A stretch of 64,000 bases of DNA from Thiohalocapsa halophila (lineage in GTDB: Bacteria; Pseudomonadota; Gammaproteobacteria; Chromatiales; Chromatiaceae): the NCBI RefSeq assembly GCF_016583825.1, contig NZ_NRRV01000020.1:24336-88335 (forward strand). Direction: 5' to 3'. The position numbers and the translations under genes were made by a program. The first letter of the stretch is position 1. Each line of letters opens with the position of its first letter. Below are positions 25,748-35,083 of this stretch, piece after piece. The notes beneath the pieces are model-generated. The model was not told the DNA's origin. It made no database searches and was given only the letters and a program-made list of their open reading frames with translations.

Positions 25748-28700
25748 GGCACCACCTCCAAATAGACGTCGCCCGGCGGCACCCTTGTGAGCTGCCAAAC
25801 CCCGTTGCGGTCGGTGAGTGCGGAGATGCCGTAGTCGCGCGCGAAGACGCTGGCACCCGGAATCGGCAACCCCGTCGCCTCATCCAGTACGCGCCCGGTG
25901 AGCGCGCCCGTGGTGGGGTTGTCGGTCTTGAACACCTTGACCTCATCGGAGCGGCCGATCACCGGGTTACCCTCCCCGTCCAGCGACTCGACGACCACCC
26001 GCAGCCGGGTCACGCCCTCGCCGATGCTCACGGTCGTTTCGAACTCGCCGTCCAGGACGGTCAGCGGGGACTCGACGTCGTTGCGCTCCAGCACGGCGGA
26101 GAGCAGCGTGCCGCCGATGACGAAGCCCCGAAGGGTCACCTGATCCAGATCCGTCTCGAGTCCATCGGCCGGGCCGACGATGGCGACGACGGGCGCCGTG
26201 CCCTCGGCCGGCGCCTCGGTCTCCGGCGTCTGCACCGGCGTGTCGACGATGGTCGTGTCGCCCGGAGTGATGATCTGCACCGGCACCACCGGGACCTCGG
26301 GCGGCGGCGGCCGGTCGTCCGGCGGCGGCGGCGGCTGGATCGGGACAAATTCCATACGCTCGGCAAAGGTGTGCCCGACCGCGTCCAGCAGCAGCTGAAA
26401 CTGGCCGACCTGGCCGTCGCGGGTGCGCACCAGCAGCGCGATCTCGTCCGGCAGGTCCGGCCCGCGCAGCCCGCGCAGCTTGAAGATGCCGTGCTCGTTG
26501 GTGCGCGCCTCGACGTCCTCGAGGCGCTCCGGGATGCTGACGCGGGCGCCCACCAGGGGCGAGCCGTCCGGCAGCAGCAGCCGCCCGCTGAAGCCAAAGG
26601 CGAAATGATTCATGCCCCGGTTGTCGAGCCACATCAGGGCCTTCTGATGCCCGGCGACGCGCAGCTCGGCCGGGCCCGGCAGGTCTTCCGCCAGCGTGTA
26701 GAGGTCGCGGATCCAGGGCTCGTCGTTCAGGTCCTGGTAGAAGCCGTCGCCGCGCTTGTCGGCCGGGATCACGACGATCTCGCCGCGGCTGCCGTCGCCG
26801 ACGTACAGGTTGCCGGCGCTGTCGGCGTCGATCCCGGTGATGCGCGTGAACGGGCTCGCGTCCTGCGGGAACAGCAGCGACCTGTCGTTTCGGTTCACAT
26901 AACGGAACAGATTGTCGCCCTGAGTCACCAGCAGCTCCCGGTCAGCGTCGTTGACGGCCATGCTGGTGTCGGCCAGCACCGGCACGTCGCCGGGGGCCGT
27001 GATGGGCTGGCTGACGTAATGGCCCGGGTCCGGCGGAAAGCCGCCGTCGGCCGGAATCTCAAGCTCGCGGATGCCGTTGGACGCCTGGTCCGCGATGAAG
27101 AGCATTTCACCGCCGAACATACGGCCGGCGGTCATGGACTGGACCGCGGCGGGCTTGGAGTACATCAACAGCCGGCTGAAGTACTGCACGCTGCCGAACA
27201 GGGCGCGACCCAGCTGCTGGTTCCAGCGCCAGATGCGTCCGCCGAAACGCTGGTCGCTGGCCGCGTTGTCCATGTAGATGTTGCCGAGGGCATCGACGGC
27301 GATGCCCGCCTGGTACGGCGCCTTGAAGCCGCTGTTCAACAGCAGCTCCGGCGCACCCCCGGCGAAGGAGAACACACTGTCCAGCTCCGGCACGCTCATC
27401 AGGATGTCGCCGTCATAGCGTCCGAGCTGCGGCGTTGCAGCGAGCTGCACCGGCAGCTTCACACCCTCGGTGGCGCGCGGCAGATAGATGCGCCCCGCAA
27501 TGCTGGGATCACTGTCCTGCAGTCGCACCTGCTTGAGCAGATTGATGCCCCGCTGGGACATCGCCTTGGCGAAGTTGTATTGATTCATGCCCGGCGGCGA
27601 CAGTACGCCCAGCACCTGCCCGATCCAGAACCCGCTCTCGCTCCATGTCTGCGTGATCACCGGTCCCTTGCCGATGATGCGGCGGGTCGTTACGAAGTAG
27701 CTGAGCTGGCCTTCAGGTGGGTCGGTGTCGACGAAGGCGTAGAGCGTCTTGCCGTCGCCGATTCGGGAACTGGGGTAGAGTTCGCCGCCGGCGCCCGGGA
27801 AACCGACAAAGATGCGCTCCACCAGGCCGCCGGGTCGCTCCCGGTAGATCTTGTAGGCGAAGTGTTGCGGTGCGCTCCCGGGCTGGCCGTCGAAGCCGCC
27901 GCTTTGCAGGTACCTCTCTTCGGTGGGCGAGATCTCGAAGGTCACCAGCACCGCCGCGCGCTGATTGGTCCCGTAGGAGACGATGGGGTCGGCATTGACC
28001 GCCCCCGGCGGCGCCGGGCGCACCGACGAGACCACCTGCGCAATCACCTTGTCCAGCGCCGCGTACATGATGTCACGGCTGATGGTCGCGGCCTGCCCCT
28101 GGATGACGCCGGCGGTGCCGTTCGCCAACAGCTTGGTTCCGAACCGCTTGAACTGCAGGAAGCGGCCCTGTTTGGTCGCCTGGTCCATCATCCGCGGCAA
28201 CGCATCTTCCAGCCCCTTCATGGCCGTGATCCGAGCGCGCGGATAGCCGATGTTGGCGGTGCGATTGAACGCCTTAAGATCATTGGCCGCGGCAAGCTTC
28301 GCGTCGAATTTGCTGATCGGCGCAGCGCCCTGGAGCCAGCCCCACAGCTGGCCCTTGACAGCGCCCGTAGCGATGCTCTTGGGCACGGCGCGGTTGAAGA
28401 CGCAGGCGACCTCTTCCCAGGTAGCATCCGCGTTGGAGAGCTTCGGCTTGAAGGCATCGTCGCAGGCATCGCCAGCCGTGATGGCGATGGTCGTCTCGGC
28501 GGTGTCGTGGCCGGCGGCGGATACGATCAGCTTGACCTCGTATGCGCCGGACTTGTCGGGCTTCAGGTAAGCGATCTTCTCGTCGATGCGGGTGAACGCC
28601 GGCGAGCTGCCGAGCGGCTTCTGGGTCAGCGACCACTGGTAGCGAACCTCTTCCAACACACCAAGATTCAAATAGTCGAGGGCCGCGAGCTGCAGCTTCT

Positions 28701-31653
28701 CGTTGACATGTACCTCATACTCCGCGCGCTCGGCCCGGGCCACCAGCGGCTGTGCGGCCACCGCCTTCGGCACCAGGAAGTCCAGCAGGCTCCCCGCCAC
28801 GGACGGCCCGGCGGGACCCGGCGCCTGGACCGCGCCGGCGAGCTCCGGATAGTCGAGGATGATGGCGTCGTGCAGGGCCTCGGGGTCGAGGGTGCGGGCC
28901 GCATGGCGCAGCAGCGTCAGCTCCATCAGCGTCGCCTGCAGCGCATTCAGCGGCAGATCCGCGACGATGGTGGGCGGCGCGGCCAGCAGCGTGCGCTCAG
29001 GGTTGAACAGCAGGAACAGCAATGCGTTGCGGCGGTCACCCGGGTCGGACCAGGCCGCGTCGACGACGGTTTGGATGGCGGCCAGCCAGTCCAACAGCGT
29101 CGGCGGCTCGCCGGGGCCCCAATCCCAGAGGCCAGTGTAGGTCTCCAGCACCTCGGCCAGGGTACGCCGCTCGGTGAGCAGCATGCGCTCGGCGATGGTG
29201 GACACCGTATCCTCATTGAAGCTCCAGAAGGGGACATCCTCCCCCACGTCCGGATTCTGCTGATTGCCATCGGCATCGAGGATGCCGATATCGCGGCCGC
29301 CGACCAGCATCAGCGCATCCCGCGTGATGTCTTCGGCCTCAGCGAACGACATGCGCCGGGTGGCGTCGCCGATGCCCCGCGCCACCAGGCTCAGCACCGA
29401 GGCTGAGGGCGTCGCGTCTGCCGACAGTACCCGCGGCTCGACTGCGATCTCGCCCAGCTCGATCTCTTCGCCGGCGACGGCGTCCACCCGCGTGCGCACA
29501 AGCGCATGGTCCGGGGCATTGACCAGCAGTTGCCGCTCGCCCGCCGGCACGCCGGGGAGGCTGAAGCTGCCGTCCGCGCCACTGGTAGCGCGCAGGGCGG
29601 TGCCTTCCACCGAGATCAGGGCGTCCGCAATCGGCTCACCGGTCTCGCTGTCCCGCAGCACCCCGGTCAGCGTCGCGGTGCCCGGCAGCACGGTGAAGGC
29701 CAGCACCGACACCGCGATCTCGTCGCCGGTGGCCGCGCGCAGCTGCCGCTGCCCGGGATCGGCATCCGGAGCGACGGTGATGATCGCCTCCAACCGGCTC
29801 GGCCCGAGCACGGTGACGGCGTCGACGCTGATGCCGTCGCCCAGATCCAGGGACGTCGACCCAGCGGCGAACAGCGTCTGCCAGCGGCCGGCGTCGGCGC
29901 CGGTCAGGGTCAGGCTCAGGGTGTCGCCTTGGGCCGCCTGGGTCGGCGCGAGCCCGGTGATCAACCCGAAGGGCGCCGGCGGTGCCCGGGCCTGACCGCT
30001 GCCGTTGACCGCGCCGGTGACGCGCGCGCGGGTCGAGAAGGTCGGCGTATCGACCGGATCGACGACCAAGGTCAGAGCGTCACCCACGGCCTGGGGCACG
30101 TCCTCAACCGTGACCCGAAGGCTGGCCTCGACGCGCTCGGTGCCGTCGTCGGCGGCGAGCACCAGATCATAGGTGCCGGCCTGATCGAAGTCCGGCGCGA
30201 ACTGGATCAGCTGCTGTGCCGGCAACAGGACGGCGTTGCCGGGCAGACCCGTGACCGAGAGCTCGGGCAGATCGCCGTCCGGGTCGCGGACGTTGAAGGG
30301 GATGGCGATCTCCTGGCCCTCGTCGACGCGATGATCCGGCTCGACCTCCAGCGCGGGCGGGGCATTGACGGGCTCGACCTGGATCTCCACCACCCGCCTG
30401 TCGGTCAGGCCCCAACGGTCCCGCGCGCTGAGCTCGACCAGGTAGGTGCCCGCCTGGGCGTCCCCGGGCGTGAACCGGTAGCTGCCCTGCGGCGTCACCG
30501 TGGGCGTAGACGTGAAGCTCGCATTCGGCAGCAGCGGCGTCGCACTGAGGCTCACCACATCCCCGTTCGGGTCGGTGGCGCTCGCATCGATGCTGAGCGT
30601 CTCGCCCTCGCTGACAACCAAGGTGGTCGCTGACACCTGGAGCTGAGGCGGACTGGGCTGCGGGGCATCATTGACCCTAATGACGACGGTGTCGGGTGTA
30701 CTGGGCTGATCCTGGTCGTCATAGACGGTCAGGCTCAGGCTCCAGACGCCGGGACCGAGCTCGATCTGCGGCTGCACCACGTCATCGGGGTCGGCATCGC
30801 CGCCCCACTCCCAGCGCGTGATGTTGCCGTCAGGGTCGCTGGAGCCGCTGCCGTCCAGCGCCACCGTGACTCTGGTCTCACCCAGCGCCGGGGTCAGCGT
30901 CTGATCGGGTCCGGCATCGGCGGTGGGCGCCTGATTTGGTGCCGGATCAATGCGGACCGTCACTGCATCCGCCGGGCTCGGCTGGTCTTGGTCGTCGTAC
31001 ACCACCAAGCTGAAGCTGTAGGTGCCAACGCCAAGATCTAGCGTCGGCTGCTCAACGTCAGCGGGATCAGGCACACCGGTCCACTCGTGGCGGGCGATGG
31101 CGCCGTCGAGATCGCCGGAGCGGGTACCGTCCAGAGTGACCTGAATGGTCGACGCCCCGGCCGCCAGGGTCAGTGATTGATCCGGGCCGGCGTCGGCCAC
31201 CGGTGGCTGGTTGACCACCTCCGGCACGTCGCGCTCCAGCCGCAGCGTGGCGAGCAGTTGTCCGCGCCCGCCGCGGAAGCCGAGCCGATGGCTGTAAGTG
31301 TCACCCGGCGCAAATCGCGCGTCGGCCGCTGTGCTCAGGTCTGCGTAGGGCTCGCCGGCCGCGGTGCTGCCGTCGCCGGTGACCAGGGTTTTGTTAGCGC
31401 TCTCCACCACCAGCCGCAGCGGACCGGTGAGGGCCTCGGCGCCCTGGTGGGTAACCGTGACGTCGAGCCAATACGTGCGGGTGCGGCGGTCGTAGAGCGG
31501 CCGGGGATGGGTAACCTCGATGCCGGGGTCGGTAACGGGCTCGTAGGCGGCGAGGAGCGGTGCGGGCAGCGCGGCGAGTAACAGCAGGCCCACCGGCAGC
31601 AGCCAGGCGCGCAGGAGGTCACAGCCGGCGCAGGGCCACCAGGGACGGTTCAT
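25744..31653 (-). CDS. Giant secreted PKD / carboxypeptidase-regulatory / propeller protein (1969 residues)
   Basis: Start ATG 31653 has AAGGAGG about 8 bases upstream and a signal peptide (AWLLPVGLLLLAALPAPLLA). After a beta-rich segment come two PKD-like repeats (PVADAGPDQSLTL, PTADAGPDQTLTP, each with VVYDDQDQPS or TVYDDQDQPS) and cadherin/Ig-like domains with DPDGD motifs. A carboxypeptidase regulatory-like domain follows (GVLRDSETGEPIADALISV). A large central region contains a possible beta-propeller (GIDADSAGNLYVGDG). The C-terminus has a second regulatory-like domain (GRVLDEATGLPIPGASVF). It is coupled to the 2966-residue gene by a 4-bp overlap. Probably an extracellular adhesive or matrix protein; no catalytic site is evident. 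Confidence 0.83.
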   Translation of the reverse strand: MNRPWWPCAGCDLLRAWLLPVGLLLLAALPAPLLAAYEPVTDPGIEVTHPRPLYDRRTRTYWLDVTVTHQGAEALTGPLRLVVESANKTLVTGDGSTAAGEPYADLSTAADARFAPGDTYSHRLGFRGGRGQLLATLRLERDVPEVVNQPPVADAGPDQSLTLAAGASTIQVTLDGTRSGDLDGAIARHEWTGVPDPADVEQPTLDLGVGTYSFSLVVYDDQDQPSPADAVTVRIDPAPNQAPTADAGPDQTLTPALGETRVTVALDGSGSSDPDGNITRWEWGGDADPDDVVQPQIELGPGVWSLSLTVYDDQDQPSTPDTVVIRVNDAPQPSPPQLQVSATTLVVSEGETLSIDASATDPNGDVVSLSATPLLPNASFTSTPTVTPQGSYRFTPGDAQAGTYLVELSARDRWGLTDRRVVEIQVEPVNAPPALEVEPDHRVDEGQEIAIPFNVRDPDGDLPELSVTGLPGNAVLLPAQQLIQFAPDFDQAGTYDLVLAADDGTERVEASLRVTVEDVPQAVGDALTLVVDPVDTPTFSTRARVTGAVNGSGQARAPPAPFGLITGLAPTQAAQGDTLSLTLTGADAGRWQTLFAAGSTSLDLGDGISVDAVTVLGPSRLEAIITVAPDADPGQRQLRAATGDEIAVSVLAFTVLPGTATLTGVLRDSETGEPIADALISVEGTALRATSGADGSFSLPGVPAGERQLLVNAPDHALVRTRVDAVAGEEIELGEIAVEPRVLSADATPSASVLSLVARGIGDATRRMSFAEAEDITRDALMLVGGRDIGILDADGNQQNPDVGEDVPFWSFNEDTVSTIAERMLLTERRTLAEVLETYTGLWDWGPGEPPTLLDWLAAIQTVVDAAWSDPGDRRNALLFLLFNPERTLLAAPPTIVADLPLNALQATLMELTLLRHAARTLDPEALHDAIILDYPELAGAVQAPGPAGPSVAGSLLDFLVPKAVAAQPLVARAERAEYEVHVNEKLQLAALDYLNLGVLEEVRYQWSLTQKPLGSSPAFTRIDEKIAYLKPDKSGAYEVKLIVSAAGHDTAETTIAITAGDACDDAFKPKLSNADATWEEVACVFNRAVPKSIATGAVKGQLWGWLQGAAPISKFDAKLAAANDLKAFNRTANIGYPRARITAMKGLEDALPRMMDQATKQGRFLQFKRFGTKLLANGTAGVIQGQAATISRDIMYAALDKVIAQVVSSVRPAPPGAVNADPIVSYGTNQRAAVLVTFEISPTEERYLQSGGFDGQPGSAPQHFAYKIYRERPGGLVERIFVGFPGAGGELYPSSRIGDGKTLYAFVDTDPPEGQLSYFVTTRRIIGKGPVITQTWSESGFWIGQVLGVLSPPGMNQYNFAKAMSQRGINLLKQVRLQDSDPSIAGRIYLPRATEGVKLPVQLAATPQLGRYDGDILMSVPELDSVFSFAGGAPELLLNSGFKAPYQAGIAVDALGNIYMDNAASDQRFGGRIWRWNQQLGRALFGSVQYFSRLLMYSKPAAVQSMTAGRMFGGEMLFIADQASNGIRELEIPADGGFPPDPGHYVSQPITAPGDVPVLADTSMAVNDADRELLVTQGDNLFRYVNRNDRSLLFPQDASPFTRITGIDADSAGNLYVGDGSRGEIVVIPADKRGDGFYQDLNDEPWIRDLYTLAEDLPGPAELRVAGHQKALMWLDNRGMNHFAFGFSGRLLLPDGSPLVGARVSIPERLEDVEARTNEHGIFKLRGLRGPDLPDEIALLVRTRDGQVGQFQLLLDAVGHTFAERMEFVPIQPPPPPDDRPPPPEVPVVPVQIITPGDTTIVDTPVQTPETEAPAEGTAPVVAIVGPADGLETDLDQVTLRGFVIGGTLLSAVLERNDVESPLTVLDGEFETTVSIGEGVTRLRVVVESLDGEGNPVIGRSDEVKVFKTDNPTTGALTGRVLDEATGLPIPGASVFARDYGISALTDRNGVWQLTRVPPGDVYLEVVP

Positions 31654-31763
31654 CGATTGTAGCCTCCTTGAGACGCCCGCGCCGCGGGCTGTCCGGCTCA
31701 CCGCGACCAGGGCCGCCGCTGGCGAGCGCAGCGAACTGGTGACCAGGTTGGAATAGGCGCGCT

Positions 31764-32471
31764 TTAAATGCGTCGGAAGCGCCGTTGCCCGAGAATCGAG
31801 CTGAAGCGCCACCCGATCCCGGGCGACCCCGGCATCGAGCCGCCGCGCAGCGAGCGGCCTATGAGCGGCACCAGCCCAAGCAGCACCAACGCCGCCGGTG
31901 ACGGCAGCGGCGCCTCTGCCACGCTGATATTGCCGACCTGGAGCCAATCCGCCCTCGTGCCGTCGCCGTCCTGCAGGAAAAACTCGAGCAGGACATCGGT
32001 GCCTGCGAATGCGCTGATGTCCGTGCTCGCAGTGCCGGCGCTTGTCGCGGCTGAGGTGTCCAGCGCGGCCGGAAAGAGGTCGATCAAGTCGGAGAAATCC
32101 GCCAGCCAGAGCGTCGCCTGCACGAAATCGGGATTGGCCGGGTCGCCCGCCGTCAGCGACCAGACGTAGTCGAAGCTCAGGCTCACCGCGGACGCGGCCA
32201 GCGTAAGGCCCTGATAGAGCACGATGTCGGAGTAATTGTCGTCATCGCTCAAGCGGGCGAAACCGCCGCCTTCGAGCGTGAAGCGCGGATCGGCCCCGGG
32301 GTCCACGGCCTGAAACGGGTCCAGGGGGCTGGGAGCGATGTCGCCTGACCAGCCGTCGAAGCTCGCGAAGGAGCCGTTGAGGAGCGGCCCGGCGCCTATC
32401 GGCCCGGCAAAACCGAGCAGAACCGTCAGGATATATGGCAGGTACCGCCGTTGGTGTTTTGTGCGTCGCAT
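31764..32471 (-). CDS. PEP-CTERM-like exported protein
   Basis: A 235-residue protein with a signal peptide (YLPYILTVLLGFAGPIGA). The body looks like a jelly-roll adhesion domain with NGSFASFDGWSGD and DYVWSLTAGDPANP segments. Near the end, PLPSPAALVLLGLVPLIG followed by RSLR resembles a PEP-CTERM sorting signal (Pro-rich, hydrophobic, basic), but a further ~26 residues follow, which is unusual. It lies upstream of and co-oriented with the two giant genes, 110 bp away, and could be their first operon member. No exosortase gene is in the window. Confidence 0.7.
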   Translation of the reverse strand: MRRTKHQRRYLPYILTVLLGFAGPIGAGPLLNGSFASFDGWSGDIAPSPLDPFQAVDPGADPRFTLEGGGFARLSDDDNYSDIVLYQGLTLAASAVSLSFDYVWSLTAGDPANPDFVQATLWLADFSDLIDLFPAALDTSAATSAGTASTDISAFAGTDVLLEFFLQDGDGTRADWLQVGNISVAEAPLPSPAALVLLGLVPLIGRSLRGGSMPGSPGIGWRFSSILGQRRFRRI

Positions 32472-32649
32472 ACCTCATCCTCTGTGCTGCAGAGGCATTT
32501 TGTGTTGTCACGAGTATTCTCTGTAAACGATCCCCTGGTCAATCAGCCAAACACCTACAAAAGCCATGTGCACGCATGTGCATGCCTCGAAAAAACGCCG
32601 GTCATCCCTCACAGCAACCCCGTCATCGGCGACAACGCCGCGCAGGGCC

Positions 32650-32943
32650 ATAGCCGAATCTGGATGCGGGCGATGGCGCAGATCTGATCTTCGTCCAGGG
32701 GGTGGAAGACGACGATCTCGTCCAGGCGGTTGATGAGCTCGGGCCGGAAGGCCTGGCGCACGATCTCCATGACCGCGCCCTTCATCTCCGCGTAGTTGAC
32801 CTCACCGGCCTTCTGCTGAATGACGTCGGAGCCGAGGTTACTGGTCACGACGATGACCGTGTTGCGAAAGTCCACGGTGCGCCCCTGCCCGTCCGTGAGG
32901 CGGCCGTCGTCGAGTACCTGCAGCAGGATGTTGAACACGTCCG
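32650..32943 (-). pseudogene. clpB internal fragment
   Basis: About 294 bp matches the clpB region at 36230-36523 (offset 3580 bp) with roughly twenty differences. It encodes [18 protein letters not shown] and [15 protein letters not shown] from the second AAA module. One extra base near 32658 shifts the frame at its 3' end. The match stops at 32943, four bases before the IS66-type inverted repeat. Confidence 0.88.
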
Positions 32944-32947
32944 AATG

Positions 32948-32964
32948 GTAACCGTTTAGCCCCT
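32948..32964 (+). repeat. IS66-type terminal inverted repeat, left
   Basis: GTAACCGTTTAGCCCCT; IS66-family ends usually begin with GTAA. It pairs with the right end at 34697-34714 apart from one inserted base. Confidence 0.75.
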
Positions 32965-33085
32965 CCCCCCAGCAGTGATGCCTGAGGGCCTGGCTCTCCA
33001 CATCAGGGGGTTGTAGGAAGAAGCTCGTGCAGTATGGCAAGATTGTGCGCAGAGCGCGCCGCGACGGCGCCTCTGCGGTACGACC

Positions 33086-34665
33086 ATGCATCTCAGCGAC
33101 CACGATCTGCGCCAGCTGGACGACGCCTACCTGGCGGGTCTCACCCCCGAGCAGGCGCGAGCGCTGCTGTCGAAGGTGCTGGCGGATCTAAAGGCCGCGC
33201 GGGAGCGCTTGGCACAGGACCCCTCCAATAGCTCGCGACCGCCAAGCTCGCGCGCGCCCTGGGAAGGCGTCGACGGCGAGCCTGAGGCTGACGTCGGTGA
33301 TGGCGATGTCGGCGTTGCTGGACCGACCTCGGGCGACGCCGCGGGTGAAGCCGCCGAGCAAGCGGCCGGCGCGAACAAGCCGCATCGGCGGCGCAAAGCG
33401 GGCGCAGGCGCCAAGCCCGGGCGGCGCAAAGGCGCGCCGGGGCACAGTCGCACGCAGAGCCTGCCGATCAATGCCGAGCAAGTGCATGCGCCCGCGGGCT
33501 GCGCGGCTTGCGACCGCGCTCTCGATGACGGTGGCGACGCGCACGCCTACACTGCCCACTACACCTTGGAGCTCATCGCCCCCGAGGGCGGGTGCGGTGG
33601 TTTGGCGCTGCACCAGACCAAGCACGTCTACCTGGAGCGGCGCTGCGGCTGCGGGCACGCGACACGCGCGCAGCCGGCGCGGATGAGGCGTGGACAGTGG
33701 CGTTGAGCGAATGGCACCTCGCCGGGCCGAGCTCGGTCGCGTTCATCTGTGCGCTGAGCCAACGCATGCGTCTCTCGCGCGCGCGGGTGCAGGAATTCCT
33801 CGCCGATTGGCTCGGGCTGTCCTTATCCACGGCCACCATCAACCAGTGCGTGCATGAGGCTGCACGCGCCCTCGAGCCCGTGGTCGAGCAGGAGATCTTG
33901 GAGAGCGTGCGCAATGTCGAGCTGCTCCCTGCGCCCACAAGGGCCGATGAGACCGCCTGGAAGGAGCACGGACGGGTGCTGTGGCTGTGGGTGTTCACCT
34001 GTGCCACCGCCACGCTGTTCATCGTCGGGCGGCGCACCCGCGCGATGGTGCAGCACGTGCTCGGCGAGCACTTTCGCAACTGGCTGATGAGCGACGGCTA
34101 TGGCGCCTATCGCGACCAAGACCAACGTCTGCGCTGCTTCGCGCATCTGCTGCGCAAGGCCCATGGGCTCGAAGAGAGCCTCGACGCCCAAGCCCAGCAG
34201 TTCGGGCGCCACGTGCTCGACGTGCTGGAGACGGTGATCGCTGCCGTCTACGACGCCCGCGGCGACCCGGCACAGGCCGAGGGGCTGCGCGCGCGACATG
34301 CCCCCCTGCTCAACGCGCTGCTCGAGGCGTGCCGGGCGCTCGCCACCGATGGTGTGCACCAGAAAACCCGCGCGCTCGCCCGCGAGCTGCTCAACGACTG
34401 GGGTACGTTCTGGGTCGTGCTCGACTATCCCGAGCTGCCGCTGACGAACAATGTAGCGGAAAGAGCGCTGCGCCATTGGGTCATCGCGCGGCGCATCGGC
34501 ATGGGCACCCGAACCCCGCAGGGCACCCGCGCCTTCGCGTTGTTGGCAAGCCGCATCGAGACCTGCCGTAAGCGTGGCGCCTCGCCGTGGAGCTACATCG
34601 CCGAGGTCGTACGCCAACGCCGCCGCGGCTTGCCCGCACCGCCCCTGCCGATGCCCGCCGGCTAA
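33086..34665 (+). pseudogene. IS66-family transposase, frameshifted
   Basis: Two overlapping frames together make one IS66 transposase. Frame 1 (33086-33706) has the N-terminal helix and the SNSSRPPSSRAPWEG stretch, a basic linker and a zinc-binding part (CAACDRALDD, RRCGCGH). The frame is lost near 33680-33705 and continues in the second frame with WTVALSEWHLAGPSS, ADETAWKEHGRVLWLW (the DDE first Asp), DGYGAYRD (second Asp) and the NNVAERALR block carrying the catalytic Glu. A single missing base would explain the break; I see no slippery heptamer, so programmed frameshifting is unlikely. Confidence 0.85.
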
Positions 34666-34696
34666 ACTCGCACCAGCTTGAGCTCGAAATGGTGGT

Positions 34697-34714
34697 AGGG
34701 GCCTAAACGGTTAC
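34697..34714 (-). repeat. IS66-type terminal inverted repeat, right
   Basis: AGGGGCCTAAACGGTTAC, the inverted partner of 32948-32964. Confidence 0.75.
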
Positions 34715-34813
34715 GCCCTGGCGGTGCTGGGGCGCAATCTGCATCGCCTCGGCCCCATTTTGCTGGAGCGCGACGCCGAAGCAGAAGCGCGACGACGACA
34801 ACGCGCGGCCTGA
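34715..34813 (+). pseudogene. Transposase C-terminal remnant
   Basis: Thirty-two codons reading ALAVLGRNLHRLGPILLERD and a basic tail to a stop. This resembles the C-terminal tail of several DDE transposases (a GLxVLxxNLxRLG block). It is cut at its 5' side by the IS66-type end. Assignment to a particular IS family is not possible. Confidence 0.45.
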
Positions 34814-34875
34814 CGAGCGTTTTAGTGAGGGCGCATGCGTTGCCTAGGGATTGGTCTGTCCGGCGGAGGCAATTC

Positions 34876-35007
34876 ATGAGAGTCCTTCTCATTTCCGAGG
34901 CGAACGCAGCGCTAATCGATCACTCGGACGAAATTTTCGCGTCGATCAACAGCACGCATACGGCGCTTCTGAATAAAAAACCGACTTTTCGGTCTGGCAC
35001 TATTTAA
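34876..35007 (+). CDS. Short hypothetical ORF with good ribosome site
   Basis: Forty-three residues starting MRVLLISEANAALIDHSDEI, with GGAGG seven bases upstream. No family is recognised; the start resembles many Rossmann-like N-termini, so it may be the first part of a truncated gene in this IS-scarred area. Confidence 0.25.
   Translation: MRVLLISEANAALIDHSDEIFASINSTHTALLNKKPTFRSGTI
34975..34993 (-). terminator. Candidate Rho-independent terminator for the Uma2 gene
   Basis: Read on the minus strand, a 5-bp stem ACCGA/TCGGT with a 4-base loop is followed by six T. It lies about 90 bp after the Uma2 stop. The stem is short. Confidence 0.4.
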
Positions 35008-35083
35008 GGTGATTCCCCCAAGCGGGTTGATCCGCGCGCGCAGCGGCAACGTTGACAGCGGCGGCTGTCGGCCTGCGGGAGCC

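Larger units (their letters stand above)
32948..34714 (+). mobile_element. IS66-family insertion element, about 1.77 kb
   Basis: Bounded by terminal inverted repeats: GTAACCGTTTAGCCCCT at 32948 and, inverted, AGGGGCCTAAACGGTTAC ending at 34714 (one extra base). It contains a single transposase gene broken by a frameshift. The eight flanking bases differ (TCCGAATG against GCCCTGGC), so no target duplication survives. The element abuts a clpB fragment on the left and a transposase tail on the right. Confidence 0.8.

Noticed and set aside
26371..29406. Plus-strand 1011-residue open frame
   Set aside because: Antisense to the 1969-residue protein; Arg/Gln/His-rich composition typical of a reversed GC-rich frame.
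33660..33720. Programmed -1 frameshift in the IS66-type transposase
   Set aside because: No slippery A-rich heptamer or stimulatory structure is evident; IS66 transposases are normally single-frame.
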